From Pachyseris speciosa (Eukaryota > Cnidaria > Anthozoa > Scleractinia > Pachyseridae): a stretch of DNA of 64,000 bases. This document shows positions 34,783-46,843 of this stretch, piece by piece. A program made the position numbers and the translations under genes. Below the pieces are notes generated by a model. The model worked only from the letters and a program-made list of their open reading frames with translations, was not told the DNA's origin and searched no databases. The DNA lies in the NCBI GenBank assembly GCA_016490735.1, contig JAEMWC010000139.1:187501-251500 (forward strand), written 5' to 3'. Each line of letters starts with the position of its first letter. The stretch's first letter is position 1.

Positions 34783-36568
34783 TTAGGCCGATTCTTGCAC
34801 GAAAGAGTCTGTTGCGGAGGGACATCGGATGTACGGGGCTGAACCAGGTTGAGAGGTGGTACTGTCACTGTCTTTTCTTCTCTGCCGCTTCTGCTCCTTG
34901 TCTCGTGCGTCTCTCCTCGAAGTCAGCCACACCAGTCTTAACAATGGACAGCGGTCTCTTTCCAGCGGTCTCTTTCCAGGTCTTGATTGGGGGATGTCAC
35001 AGTGTTTGAGGGACGCCTTCAGTTTGTCTTTGAAGCGTAGTTTTGGGCGGCCCATTGTGCGCTTGCCTGAGGATAGCTCTCCATAGAGAAGTCCCTTGGG
35101 GAGGCGACTGTCTTCCATGCGGTGAACATGGCCAGCCCACCGGAACTGAGAGCGCATCAGGATGGCGTGGATGCTCTCCATCTCAGCCCGCTGGAGCACC
35201 TCGGTGTCTGGGATTTTGTCCTGCCACTTAACGCGGAGCTGGGTTCTGAGACATCTCAAATGGAAGGCATCGAGCTGTCTGGCCGAGTGTACACTGTCCA
35301 TGTCTCGCAGGCGTAGAGCAGGAATGGTAAGACAGCTGCTCTGTATACTTTGAGCTTGGTGTCAAAGCTCAGTCCTCTGCGCTCCCCAGACCTTATCCTT
35401 CAGTCTACCGAAGGCTGCGCTAGTTCTAGTGATTCTGTAGGCCACTTCCTTATCGATGTTGACGGAGCGTGACAAAGTACTGCCAAGGTAGACAAACTTG
35501 TCTGTCACGGCTAGTCGCTGATCGATGACGGTGATGTGGGGCTCGGTGTAGGGAGCTTCAGGCGCTGGCTGGTGCATGACCTCTGTCTTCTTGGTGGAAA
35601 TCGTGAGCTTAAAGTCGTTGCAGGCCTGGGAAAAGATGTCCATGCTTCCCTGCATGTCAGACTGTGTGGAAGCATTCAGCGCGCAGTCGTCAGCGAAGAG
35701 GAAATCTCTGGCTGTGTCTACATGCACTTTGGTCTTGGCTAGCAGTCTCTGAGCGTTGAAGAGTTTGCCGACGGTACGATACCGAAAGCCAACCCCAATG
35801 TCACCGTCTCAGAAAGCGTCAGTCAGCATCGCGGAGAACATCATGCTGAACAGGGTGGGAGCCAGCACGCAACCCTGCTTTACTCCATTGGTTACAGGGA
35901 ACGGCTAGGAGTACTCGCCGTCATCCTGCACTCGCGTTCATGCCGTCGTGGAACTGCTGGACTATCGCGATGAACTTGGCGGGGCAACCAAACTTGCCCA
36001 TGATTTTCCACAGACCCTCAGGCCAGACAGTGCAAAAAGCTTTCGTCAGATCCACGGAGGTGGTGTACAATCCGACGTTCTGCTCCCGACGCTTCTGTTG
36101 TAGTTGGCGAGCTGCGAAGATCATATCCACAGTACTGCGTCCCGCGCGAAAACCACACTGGCTCTCGGGGAGTAGGTCGCGTTCCAAGTGAGCATTGACG
36201 CGGTTGAGCAGGATGCGGCAAAGGATCTTCCCTGCGATGCAGAGCAAGGGGATTCCACGGTGGTTGTCGTACGCGTTCCTGTTCCCTTTGCGCTTGTAGA
36301 GGGGGATGATGGAAGCGTCTTTGAGCTCCTGTGGTGCCTTTTCTTGAGACCACATGGAGTTGAACAGGCTTGTGAGGCTCTCGATCAGAAACATAAATTT
36401 CAGTTGGGATGGAACCGGCACCGGGGGCCTTGCCAGTGGACAGACGCTTGATGGCTTTTGCGAATTCTTCAGTAGGGGGTCTGCCAACGTGTCGTCAACT
36501 GAGACTTGTGGCAGTCTGGCTTCGTTTATTTTACTTAAAATGCAATTGGCTAACAAAACTCCCAACAA
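34783..36568 (-). pseudogene. LINE (non-LTR) reverse transcriptase, broken
   Basis: Reads from 36,568 down. A finger region with IIPLYKRKGNR, YDNHRGIPLL and ESQCGFRAGRSTVDMIF comes first. Motif A DLTKAF keeps the first Asp but the usual second D is C. Next are NGVKQGCVLAPTLFS, motif C FLFADDCAL, then KLTISTKKTEVM and the C-terminal RSQFRWAGHVHRM and GRPKLRFKDKL. In-frame stops occur near 35,906 and 35,813, and there is a frameshift between 35,362 and 35,301. No endonuclease is recognised upstream. Higher GC than the surroundings suggests a different age or origin. A dead, 5'-truncated LINE; clade not assigned. Confidence 0.85.
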
Positions 36569-37529
36569 TCATAGCTGAATCCAATAATTACTCCGAGACT
36601 CTCTTGCATGCTGGTGCCATTTTAACCTGGTTGTGAGTTCAGATTGGGTCAGTGTTTTTTAAACAGGTGATTGTATTGGTTATTACTAGACTCAAATTCA
36701 AACTACTCCAGTGTTTTGGGGAAAGTGAATGGAAAATGTTATGGCAAAAATATGTTAAGTTGCAAACAGTGATCATCACTCATGAGCATATAAACACTTA
36801 ATGTTTTCCTTACTACTGGTAGAGCTAGTATCATTTTTGAGGTCTTTTCATAGGGTGCAACGTTATCAAGTCAAGTACACCTGTTTGCCAAAACAATCTA
36901 GAAAAGCAGGTTTGTGGTAGATGTTTTGCATGGTAATTGGGGCAGTGATACCTTTTGAATTATTAAAGGGCTTTCATGGCAGTTTGGTATTGGTGAGCTT
37001 GTGCAGTCTACTTGAAGGTGCATCCCGATAAGTTAAGATTGCACTTACTCTGTAGTATTACAGGTGTGTTTCAGTGAATGATGATAAAAACCAGATTCTT
37101 TTGTATAAACAGTTTACCAGCATCCCGATAAAAGTAAGGTAGTCTCACTGTGTGTCTCAGGTTATTCAAGGTTGCATAATTCGGTAATATTATAAACTAA
37201 TAGTATGTTAATTTGCTATTACCTTTCTATGTGAATTGTAAGTACCCAGCATAGGCAAAGAAGATAAGATCCCAAAAGCAAAATTCAGGTTGGAAAAGAA
37301 GGCGAAAATATATGTATAGAATTATACTATGTCTTAAATATGATCAAAGTGACCGTCGATATATGAAATTCATCTTCATGTGATCAAAGTGTTGATGATA
37401 CACTTGAGCTGGGTAACAACACTCCTAAGATGGTTATAACTCATAGGAGAGGATAAATTAGATAGGTTCAAACAGGCATTACATAAAAAATAACAAGAGC
37501 TACCTGTAGTATCAACACTGACATTAAAT
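36569..37529. other. No feature recognised
   Basis: No gene seen. Confidence 0.4.
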
Positions 37530-38111
37530 ATACGGTAACCGCGTTAAAATCGCGGCGCCCCTGACCATTATAGTTTTACTATCGCGCGGGCGACTGAAGA
37601 CGAGGTAGGATCTGGCTGATTGATCAGCGATAAAAGGCATACCTTTTACGTGAAATGTGAGACTGAAAGGAGACTTTCGTGCGCAGACTGTTAGAAAAAG
37701 AAAAGGTTGTAACGAGCCCCAAACTTTCTCAAAGAGGATTTGAAAGTTGACATTCATTAAGGTAACAAAGAAGTTACTTGTATTCAAATTTAAATAATTG
37801 AGGAGAAAGTGTTGTCTTTGTAATTACACCTGCAAACGGTTAGATTTTCTGGTCTTCTCGGATAAGGACGATAATAATCTGTGGGACGTTAAAGAACCCA
37901 CACACTGTTTGAAAAGAGTAGGGGACGTAGTTCCCGCTGTGGTGGTCTATCTCTATCTTTCATCTGTCTTTGACATTCATGTGTGGGTTGGGTGAGTGAG
38001 ATCAAATATGAACTGATAGCGGCTGCCGAGACCTTTACAGTCTGACGTCCGATTTCACCCTAGAGAAGAATATTTTTATTGTAAAGTGCCATGAATATAT
38101 GCGGTACGTAA

Positions 38112-38151
38112 AGCCATTACCATTACCATTACCATTACCATTACCATTTCC
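38112..38151 (+). repeat. (CCATTA)n hexanucleotide
   Basis: About six CCATTA units in the 3' flank of pseudogene A. Confidence 0.9.
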
Positions 38152-38332
38152 ATCACCATTCAGGCTGGAGGCAAAAACGACTTTTTCCCCATTTTTAGTC
38201 TCACGAAAGAAAAAAAAACAACAAAACACGAAAACAAATAAACTATTTTTACAACAGAATAGAATGTATTTCATACCCTGTCCATCATTTTTTCTCATAG
38301 ATAACTTAACTTGTGCAGCAATTTTGTGGTTT

Positions 38333-39022
38333 TTAATATGACCTAAAATCATTTGATTCAAACGGAAAGACCATGCATTCGCAGCACACTCGTATCGCTT
38401 GGGTGTAAGGCAGTAATTGTTCATATCCCGTTCTTGGATTGCACCGACCTGTCCTGAACAAAAACTGCTGATACATGACGGCATTCTGGCACGTGCCAAC
38501 GACTCCATGTGAACACGAGGCCTGACCACACGTCACTTCGTTGATGAAGGACGAAATCCTGTCATGGCCAAGAAACGTCACAGCAGGGCATGCACTGCAC
38601 ATGTGCAACATCCCATTTTCTGATTTGTAACAATTGGCACGTAATATGATAGTGGAAGCTTGGGCAGGGGCGTGCAGCGGAATCTGCGGGCTGAGGAGAC
38701 ATTTCTTGGCTTCGCGTTGACAGTTGCGACGATACTCGGAAATTTAATCGCCTCCTTCCATGTAAACGCCATGTAACGACGATTGTAGCCACCATAGAAA
38801 GTACTTCTTGTAGCTCCATGTTTGTTAATTATTTTTATTAGCTGTTTTGTGCTATACGACTTGCATCCAGTTTCATGTTTCTGGCGAGGGTGATTGGGCA
38901 GGGATATCATCCACTCTGTTTTGTTGCCATCCGTTGCCATAGCACCTAAGTCAGCTGTGTCAAACGGGAGACTGCTGACTGACATAAACTGCAGACAGCT
39001 AATCATAGCCATTGACGGCAAA
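38333..39022 (-). pseudogene. Ligand pseudogene, copy A
   Basis: Equivalent to exon 2 of the copy B gene; the acceptor TTTGTAG|TTTGCCGTC is retained at 39,022. Compared with B there is an extra base just before ATGATTAGC, so a phase-0 join would hit a stop. One base is lost at about 38,680 (CCCG to CCG), shifting frame ahead of the cysteine-rich domain. One base is lost before the stop, extending the C terminus. The remaining parts are clear: YNRRYMAFTWKEAIKFPS upstream, then CSACPAVTFLG, FINEVTC and VCCECMVF. No exon 1 is found upstream because the duplication ends first. Assembly error could mimic single indels, but three are unlikely. Confidence 0.8.
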
Positions 39023-39329
39023 CTACAAACACAAAATAACAAGAAAAACAAGTCATAAATAAGAAGAATAAGCTATCGAGCTGATTTTTCTTGTTTAAAA
39101 ATGGCAACAACTTCAATATAAGACTCGTTTTTGTTGAGGATAATAAGGCGAGCAAAACGTTCGAACGCGCTTGAAAATTACTTCCCGCAAGGAGACGCCA
39201 CGCATGAAGTCCACGTTCCTCTTTGAAAACATGTAACAGATATGAAAGAGATGCACCGGATCCAATAGTAAAGGATCTGATCAGCAACAAACTGTGGAAC
39301 AAATAAACCAAGAAAGCAAGGCTGAATTA

Positions 39330-39950
39330 ATGGTCAGGGAAATATATTTTCCAATCAGTTTCGAAAGGCACGGCCTTTCTTCTTCAGGGTTTGTTAGAGA
39401 CTGACCTTGTGGCAAAAGACGTTACAATTTAAATTAGTTGCAATAGGATACTATATACTATATACTATATACTATATACAGTTACAGTTACATAAACAAA
39501 AACGTTACAATTTGAAATTTGAAAATACAACTGGTAATAGCTAACGTAACAGCGTGGAAATAGAAAACTGATAACGTAACAATAAGAAATAAACGCGAAA
39601 AAGGAGGATGAAAGACAGGAAAATTTTTCATGTTTCATCTCTCCTATTAAGACCCAGAGGTTCAAGCGTTTGACCCCTGTCGATGAGATGTGCCTCTCTA
39701 GCTTTGCGTACACTGTCACGATTAGATTTACTGAGTTCGAGAGGAATAAGTAGCATGTCAGAAGCGTTATGGTCGTTAGAAAGGAAATGTTCTGAGACTG
39801 TAGTAGGTTTAGAAGTGTTTGTTTGTCTACTGGTCTACGATGCTCGTTAAAACGGTTTTTAATGAAGTCGTCGTTTTGTTTCTTCTGTGTAATGTTTGTG
39901 GCAGCGGTTGCAATGTACCATGTAAATAACGTTTTTAGAAACATGAACAC
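39330..39950 (-). pseudogene. Penelope-like element: GIY-YIG endonuclease remnant
   Basis: Minus strand, in shifted frames: VIYMVHCNRCHKHYTEETKRR, then VSEHFLSNDHNASDMLLIPLE, RDSVRKAREAHLIDRG and LEPLGLNRRDE. This is the pattern of the GIY-YIG domain at the C terminus of Penelope-like elements; the usual Gly-Glu before T is E-E here. A stop and frameshifts break it. The 3' flank (about 39,330-39,400) has CTGAAGAAGAAAGGCCGTGC, typical of the element end. A (CTATATA)n tract is at 39,450-39,480. Confidence 0.6.
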
Positions 39951-40590
39951 TTTTCCTGTCTTTCATCCTCCTTTTTCGTGTTTATTTCGAAATATTGGAA
40001 AATATATTTCCCTTATTTATTCTTTTCCAAAGACAAATGCATTAAGATGCCTCCCTTGATCTGTCACTACTTTGCTAACTCATCAGGCCTGGCCAGGGGA
40101 TTTGGGTATGTGGTATTTTTTTGACACAATTCGGGTATAAAAGATATTTATATTTTCCTGGATTTTAGGCATTTGGAACATAGACATGAATTAAATTATA
40201 TTCTGATTGTTATCTGATGGGGTATATTGGTATCCCACTACCCCTAGACTAATTTTAAGGTGTGTTTATGGAATTAAGGTACATATGAGAGCAAACTTGA
40301 ACACAAGTCCTGATTAAATATCTGTGAGAAGTTGTTTTCGGTAATTGGCTCTAGTGGAGACACCACAAACAAGATTCTAGTTTCCGCACAATTTATTTTT
40401 CACAAGATATTATCTCACCAGTTTGCTACAAAACAAGTACCCATAAAATACAATTCAAGTCAAAAAGAAATCTAAGCCTAGTAACAACGATTGAAATACT
40501 CACTATTAACTTAAACTTAAATAAAAGCAAAGTATTGTTAGGGTTCAACCAACCTTTATCTGTTATTTTGCTAAACAAAATTCCAAATCT
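39951..40590. other. No feature recognised
   Basis: No gene seen. Confidence 0.4.
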
Positions 40591-41225
40591 TTGCTCTCCG
40601 CGTATGACTTTCCGAAACCGATCATGTGCTGGATATTGGATTTTCTAACGAACAGAAGGCAGAGGGTGAAATTGAGTCGTATTTGTGTATCGGAATGGCG
40701 TGCTGTACCGGCAGGAGTTCCTCAGGGGACGAAAGTCGGCCCCTGGTTATTTCTAGTAATGATTAATGACTTGAGTGTGGCAGAAACGAGCATGTGGAAG
40801 TATGTAGACGATATTACCCTCGCTGAGTAGGTGGAAAAGAACGGAACCAGCTCCTTGCAGTTGTGTGTTGACGAACTTGTTTCGAAGTCTCAAGCTGATG
40901 GTTTTCAGTTGAATGAATCGAAGTGCAAGGAACTTAGAATATCATTCTCAAAGTCAGAGAATATTTTAGAGCCTGTCACTATCAACGATACGAACATTGA
41001 AGTTGTTCCATCCGCTAAATTACTAGGTGTTATGATATCTAATGATTTGAAGTGGAATGCACACGTAGAAATGATATGTAAGAAAGTCTCAGCACGTCTC
41101 TACTTAATTCTTAGGCAATTAAATCGCGCGAAAGTGCCGACTAACGACCTTCTATGTTTCTACACCACCTGCATTCGCCCAGTTGTAGAGTACGCGTGTC
41201 CAGTCTTTCATACTGCCCTACCGCA
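40591..41225 (+). pseudogene. CR1/L2-like LINE reverse transcriptase fragment 1
   Basis: 5'-truncated RT palm and thumb: FLTNRRQRVKL, GVPQGTKVGPWLFLVMINDL and KYVDDITL (YVDD catalytic motif). A TAG stop follows at 40,828, then the frame continues with ESKCKELRISFSK, KLLGVMISNDLKWNAHV and CIRPVVEYACPVF. Both halves are in one frame, so the stop is probably a point mutation. Replaced at about 41,230 by a second LINE fragment. Confidence 0.85.
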
Positions 41226-41235
41226 AACCCATTTC

Positions 41236-42178
41236 TATTTTACCAGCAGTAAGCAAAGCATTTGAAAAGGAGGTTTTTCGCCAGGTATATGGTTACCTGA
41301 CTGAAAACTGCTTGTTGTCCAAATTTCAATCTGGATTTCGTCCGAAGCACTCCACGGTAACGGCTCTCATCCAAATGTGTGATGAATGGCTTGAAAATAT
41401 GGATAATGGGAAATTGAATGGTATATTAAAAAGGTATTTGATTCAATAAATCATGACATTCTTTTAAATAAGATGAAGAAACATTTTGTTATATTCTCTA
41501 GCATAGAACTGAAGTGGTTCGAATCTTATTTGACAAATAGTGAGCAGCAATGCAGTATTAATGGACAACTCTCATCCAAGAAAACAATCACCTGTGGCGT
41601 GCCTCAGGGCTCAATCCTGGGTCCATTGTTGTTCTTATTATATATTAACGACCTGCCTGAGTGTTTAAGATCAACTACTCCATGTATGTATGTATGCAGA
41701 TGATACCCAGATCTTCTCATCCTCATCGCTCATGTCCGCAACTGGCTTATAGAAAATAAACTTCAAATGCACCCCTCTAAGTCTAAATTGATGTTTATTG
41801 GCTCTTCATATAATCTGAACAATAAGAATACCGAACAACCAGTTGTAGTAAATAATACACCCATAACTCGAACTGATATACACCCTCTCTTGAGACACAC
41901 TTGATGTGAGGCGGCTCCGGGCCAAATCAACATTGATGTTTAAAATGCTAAATGACGACACTGCGCCCGACCTCAGGAACTCTTTTGGTAGAAGGAATGT
42001 TGATCAGACTAATTACTATCTTAGAAATAGTGCTACAGATCTGACACTTCCTAAACCGAAGAGAGAGTTTCTAAAAAGAAGTTTCAAATACAGCGGCGCG
42101 ATGCTTTGGAACCAACTCCCAAATGAAGCAAAACTAGCGGAATCGATATATTCATTTAATAAATATATCAAAACGTAA
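41236..42178 (+). pseudogene. CR1/L2-like LINE reverse transcriptase fragment 2
   Basis: Begins in the fingers (FEKEVFRQVYGYL, LSKFQSGFRPKHSTVTAL), then FDSINHDIL, CGVPQGSILGPLLFLLYINDLP and ADDTQIF. The C-terminal LRAKSTLMFKMLNDDTAPDL and MLWNQLPNEAKL follow. Frameshifts occur around 41,435 and 41,700, and a large part between the palm and C terminus is missing. Inserted head-to-tail behind fragment 1. Confidence 0.85.
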
Positions 42179-42458
42179 TTGGGTCATGTCGTGCTATATA
42201 GTCTTGTGTTAGTTATGTCCTAGCTATCCTAATACTTTTTAATATTTAGTTTATAACGGTTAGTTCTCGTTCTTAGCTGAATTTTCGTAGTTTTAGATTT
42301 ATCATATTATTAACTCGTAGTATTAGCTTTACTTTCATTTTTTTGTCCGTATAAACACGCCTTCCATGGAAACCAGCTTAATGTTGTTGGGGATAGCGTG
42401 TTTCTTGATTTAAATAAAGTATACCTACCTACCTACCTACCTACCTACCTACCTACCT
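42179..42458 (+). repeat. LINE 3' UTR and (CTAC)n tail
   Basis: The 3' untranslated part of LINE fragment 2, ending TTTAAATAAAGTA and then about nine CTAC units (42,422-42,458). A short microsatellite tail is typical of CR1/L2-type LINEs. Confidence 0.75.
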
Positions 42459-43130
42459 AAATATTGCACCAGGCAAGACAAATTAATAAGTGTGCTTTTT
42501 AAGGTGACTAGACCCTCCCCCGCTCCCAGGTATAATTATAAGCCACTTAACAAATAGTTCTGAAGTAAGGCACTTGAATTTTTCCATAACTAGTCCCATT
42601 CCACAAATTGCAAAGGCTGGGTCAAACAACAATGTAAACTGAAAAAGTTAAACCATTATGTTGAAGTAATGTTGGCTAACTTTGAGCGCACGGCTCTCTA
42701 AGATTGATCCGCGATTGATAGGCTTAGCTTTTCTGTGAAATGTAAAATGAGGTGGGAGACGTACGCAGAGTGTTTGCTGCTGGCAAGATCTGCAAGGGAC
42801 CTCAAAGGATGACTTGAAAGTTGACATTGTATTCCTAGAGGAGAAAACGACTTTTTCTGTCATTTTCAGTCATATAAACGCTTACGAAAGAAAAACAAAA
42901 CAAAGAGAACAAACAAATAAACTATTATTACAACAGAATAGCTCAACAGAATAGAATGTATTTCACACACTGTTTATCTTTTTTTCACAAAAACATTTTT
43001 GACTCTACAGTCAAAGACATGTAAATTAAATAAATAAAATGGCCTTTGTCAACGTTTCAATTTACATTAACAACTTCACTGCTTGTGCAGCAATTTTGTT
43101 GTTTTTAATATTACCTAGAAATCGTTTAAT

Positions 43131-43796
43131 TCAAACAGGAAAGACCATGCATTCGCAGCACACTCGTATCGCTTGGGTGTAAGGCAGTAATTGTTCATAT
43201 CCCGTTGCTGGATTGCACCGACCTGTTCTGTACAAAAACTGCTGATACATGACGGCATTCTGGCACGTGCCAACAACTCCATGTGAACACGAGGCCTGAC
43301 CACACGTGACTTCGTTGATGAAGGAAGGAATCCTATCGTGACCAAGAAACGTCACTGCAGGGCATGCACTGCACAGGCGCAACAGTCCATTTTCTGATGT
43401 GTAACAGTTGGCACGTGATACAATAGTGGCAGCTCGGGCAGGGGCGTGCAGCGGGAATTTGCGGGCTGAGGAGAAATTTCGTGGCTTCGTGTTGACAGTT
43501 GGGAGGAGACTCGGAAATTTAATCGCCTCCTTCCATGTAAACGCCATATAACGGCGATTGTAGCCACCATAGAAAGTACCTCTTGTAGCGCCAAGTTTGT
43601 TAATTATTTTTATTAGCTGTTTTGTGTTATACGACTTGCATCCAGTTGCACGTTTTTGACGAGGGTGATTGGGCAGGGATATCGTCCAGTCGGTTTTGTT
43701 GCCACCAGTTGCCATAGCACCCGAGTCATCTGTGTCAATCGGGAGACCGCTGACTGACATAAACTGCGGACAGCTAATCATAGTAACGACGGCAAA
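43131..43796 (-). CDS. Secreted cysteine-rich ligand, IL-17-like (gene B), exon 2
   Basis: 221 codons plus stop from the acceptor TGCTTGTAG|TTTGCCGTC. With exon 1 (44,790-44,807) the product is 227 residues: MDIKLL|FAVVTMISC.. forms the signal peptide. A pro-region has a basic NHPRQKR site, then YNRRYMAFTWKEAIKFPS, the family block seen in genes 1-3. The cysteine-rich domain has LCSACPAVTFLG, IPSFINEVTC, VGTCQNAVMYQQF and RVCCECMVFPV. It differs from genes 1-3 by FLG for DLG and SFIN for RYIN, so it is a separate subfamily. N-glycosylation sequons (NKT, NFS) are present. This is the only intact gene of the A/B/C unit; the ATTAAA on the minus strand near 43,108 may be its poly(A) signal. Confidence 0.75.
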   Translation of the reverse strand, partial: FAVVTMISCPQFMSVSGLPIDTDDSGAMATGGNKTDWTISLPNHPRQKRATGCKSYNTKQLIKIINKLGATRGTFYGGYNRRYMAFTWKEAIKFPSLLPTVNTKPRNFSSARKFPLHAPARAATIVSRANCYTSENGLLRLCSACPAVTFLGHDRIPSFINEVTCGQASCSHGVVGTCQNAVMYQQFLYRTGRCNPATGYEQLLPYTQAIRVCCECMVFPV

Positions 43797-44789
43797 CTAC
43801 AAGCACAAAATAACAAGAAAAACAAGTCATAAATAAGAAGAATAAGCTACCGAGCTGATTTTTCGTGTTAAAAAATGGCGACAACTTCAATATAAGACTC
43901 GTTTTTGTTGAGGATAAGGCAAGCGAAACGTGTGAACGCGCGTGAAAATTAATTCCCGCGAGGAGACGCCACGCATGAAGTCCACCTTCCCCTTTGAAAA
44001 CATGTAACAGATGAGAAAGAGGTGTAAATAAACGCATAACAACCACACATTAAAACAACTTAAAGTTCGGCCACTGAAAATAAAAGGCAGCGAGTGGTGC
44101 TTCAGTTGGATGTCATATCGTATTCAAACAGTGGGTAGAATACTATTTACAATACAACTAAAGCAGAACACAAAATCATCCAACCACAGTTAATTGTAGA
44201 AACCTCTACTCCCTCTCATCCCTTTTCATATGCTGGATCTTGGAAAGTGCACGCGCTCGTGAGCCTCACCGAGGAAGAGTTTCCTTGTGCAGTGACCAAC
44301 ACAAAAGCTCTGGCTACTTTGATCACTGTGCACATAGCAACAAATTTATCTTATCTTACTTATTCTTTTTCTATCATAGTTTTTCTTCTTCTTTTTTTTT
44401 TTTTTTGATGTGTTTTTTCCTTGTACTCTACTGTCTATATTGTATCATGCATCCTCTAAATTAATACGCTTGAATAAGCTTGAACTTGAACTTCAATTTA
44501 AACTTAAAATGCATCTAAAGCACTTTCCTTCATTTGCTATAAAAAACATTGCCGTAATGAAAAAGACGATTGTAATGACGTTGCTCTACCAAACTCTTAT
44601 TTGAAGCAATATCGATCGTCTTTAACACTCCCGATAGTATTCGTTCCCAATGCCGGGATAAAATGTGCCGAGCTATAGAAATTCTCTTAAAAAGTACCCT
44701 GAAGAAATGGTAGAAAGATATCAGTGCCGCGGGCCGGGGTGTATACTAGGTATGAACCCCCTGGAGATCGAGAAAACTAACGTACTTAC

Positions 44790-44807
44790 CAATAGTTTTA
44801 TGTCCAT
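44790..44807 (-). CDS. Gene B, micro-exon 1
   Basis: Minus strand ATG GAC ATA AAA CTA TTG followed by the donor GTAAGTACG. The 993-bp intron (43,797-44,789) joins in phase 0 to exon 2 and converts a frame without a credible signal peptide into MDIKLLFAVVTMIS, a good one. The same exon is present in copy C (51,083-51,100). Confidence 0.65.
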
Positions 44808-44873
44808 TATTAAATAATCTTGCTGCAAAAAACAAACAAAAACGTTTTTTTAGAATATTTCAGATACGTTTTC

Positions 44874-44883
44874 TTAAATATCT
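44874..44883 (-). promoter_or_regulatory. TATA-like box, gene B
   Basis: AGATATTTAA on the minus strand, about 70 nt upstream of the exon 1 ATG. Copy C has GTATTTAAA at the same distance (51,164-51,172), and gene 3 has TATTTAAA upstream of its exon 1. Confidence 0.35.
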
Positions 44884-44899
44884 ACCGTTTAAGCCATAA

Positions 44900-46840
44900 A
44901 TCTGTCTTCCGAATGCTTACGAGATCGAGAACCAATCAAACTAAAATAATGTCTTTATTCTACCATCCGAGAAAAGTCTGTTTTGTTGACATTACGAATG
45001 AAATCGGTACCTTTGGAAACCTGCTTGTATGTGGTAAGCCAAAACCGAAATAAAGGAACTTAAACTCAGCAAAAAGGATTAATATTTCTGGGAAAAAATC
45101 ACGCATTGGTACGGCATTTTAGTCCATCCTCTGTCTAAGTTTCATGAACTGAACGGTTTTGAAGCCTGGTGAAATTCATTCCCTGCCTGGTCAAACCAAG
45201 CAGTTCTTGATACAAACAATGTTTTCCATACCTTCTGTCTGCTGGATCACTTGACTTCGTCAGTTTTCTTTCTTCTGTAGAACGCTTAATGTACTGTTTG
45301 GCTTGCTAACTGATAATCGCCCCGTATTTATACCACTCATCAGGGAAAATTAGTTCATCTGGGATTGTCCCTTGATAACTGCGTCACTCCCGCATACGTT
45401 GGGCTAGTTCTTTATGTCATATTGCTAAATTAGCGCAACAGGAAGGTGCATCAGTGCTTCAGCTTGGAACAAACATTCATTCTAATAGAGTTGTTTGCTT
45501 TTGCATCATGAGCCGTTGTTTCCTATTGAGCCCAGTCTCTTGAGGACCAAGCTACGTTGAAATCAAGTTAATTAAGGCTTAAAAAGAACCCTATGGACTC
45601 AGTAGCCTCAGTATATCAATGAAAAAGAAGCAACATTTTCAAGTTATACAAGACTCTGCAAATCCGTTCTGCTCCCATTCCGGTCCCCCAATCTTCCAAT
45701 GTCGAAGCTTCGCATTGAGCCCCATATCCAAGTGGCCTTCAGGGCTGGGGTAAGGCTAGGCTGGTAGGATATCCCTAAAACTACGCTGCAGTTAAGACGG
45801 ACGTTCAGTAGGTAAGATGGGTGTTTGCGGTGTATTTTATCAGTTCACTTTTTTTAAAACTTGCTAAGCCAATTTAGGATCGAATTTGGAATGCACTGAT
45901 TTTCACACCTTTGTAATCTGACCGCAAAGTTCCTGTTATGATGCATTTTTGCTTCATTTCTTTGGGAAGTGTTTCGACTCGGTGAAGGACGAAGAAAGAC
46001 AAAACTGACGAAACACGAAACAACGCACTTATGCATGAACTACGGACAAACTCCTCTGGTTTTCTCCGTGAATGGCTTATTAAATTCAGCCACAGTTAAG
46101 AAATCGGTGGGTGGAGATTTGAGAAAGTGAAGTTTAACAGCTTTATCACGGATTTGTCTTTCACTATTCAGAGTAATTCGAGGGCGTAAGCAAGCACACT
46201 TGCTATATTTAATTCCTTCACATTTGCTAAATTTAATTCCTTTAACAAGATACTTGCCATGGTGACGGCTCAAGTAAATAGTTACTCATACTATAGACAA
46301 TAGTTTTCTGTTAAAACGCGTTTTTTGTCTGATTCAGCAGTCGTTTCTTATTATCTTTTTGTGCTATTATTTAATTGATATTGGGAGAAGGTGATTGAGT
46401 AGCTGATACTTACTTAATGTTGCGGTTTAAATTTTTTAAATCTATTGAACTCGTCAGAATTTGACGTTCAGGAAATCACACCCATATTTACTTACCGGCC
46501 AGGCCGGGGTATACGTCATCGTACGTCTGGTATATATATATGGGCCGTGGGAAATTAAATATGAGATTCCAAAAATATATTTCAACGTGCACGATTTAAC
46601 GGTCGTTGCGTCACATATAGTAGCATTAGAATTCCATTTAAGAAGGAAAACCTCACGGTAGCGACAAATATTAACCTTAATTAGAAAATAAACAAACATA
46701 ATTTTAGATCAAGGTGTTTTCATCTAGCCTTGCGCTTTTTTGATATGATAGGGTTTGATTACTGCCACACGTTACTGAAGTGCAAAAAAAAACCTTATAT
46801 AGAAAACAAAGAGGGCACAGCTATTAGTTAAGATATTTTT
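44900..46840. other. Conserved duplicate sequence, no recognised gene
   Basis: Near-identical to 51,190-53,545 in copy C once insertions there are removed. Open frames here are matched in C but show no domain or signal; identity reflects recent duplication. Confidence 0.45.
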
Positions 46841-46843
46841 AGT

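Larger units (their letters stand above)
37530..39275 (-). repeat. Segmental duplicate A
   Basis: Matches copy B at about 42,690-44,030 and copy C (TGAAAGTTGACATT, GGAAAGACCATGCATTCGCAGC, GAGACGCCACGCATGAAGTC, CATGTAACAGAT). The match ends near 39,275, before the region that holds exon 1 in B. It is the most diverged and shortest of the three copies. Confidence 0.8.

Noticed and set aside
43774..44046. Frames in duplicates A, B and C at 39,003-39,311, 43,774-44,046 and 49,912-50,190 with conserved sequence
   Set aside because: They run through the polypyrimidine tract and acceptor of the ligand intron and are alike because the duplication is recent.
45854..46036. Frames shared by B and C (45,854-46,036 and 52,503-52,697; 46,454-46,699 and 53,297-53,482)
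   Set aside because: Similarity is explained by the segmental duplication; no domain, signal or splice evidence.
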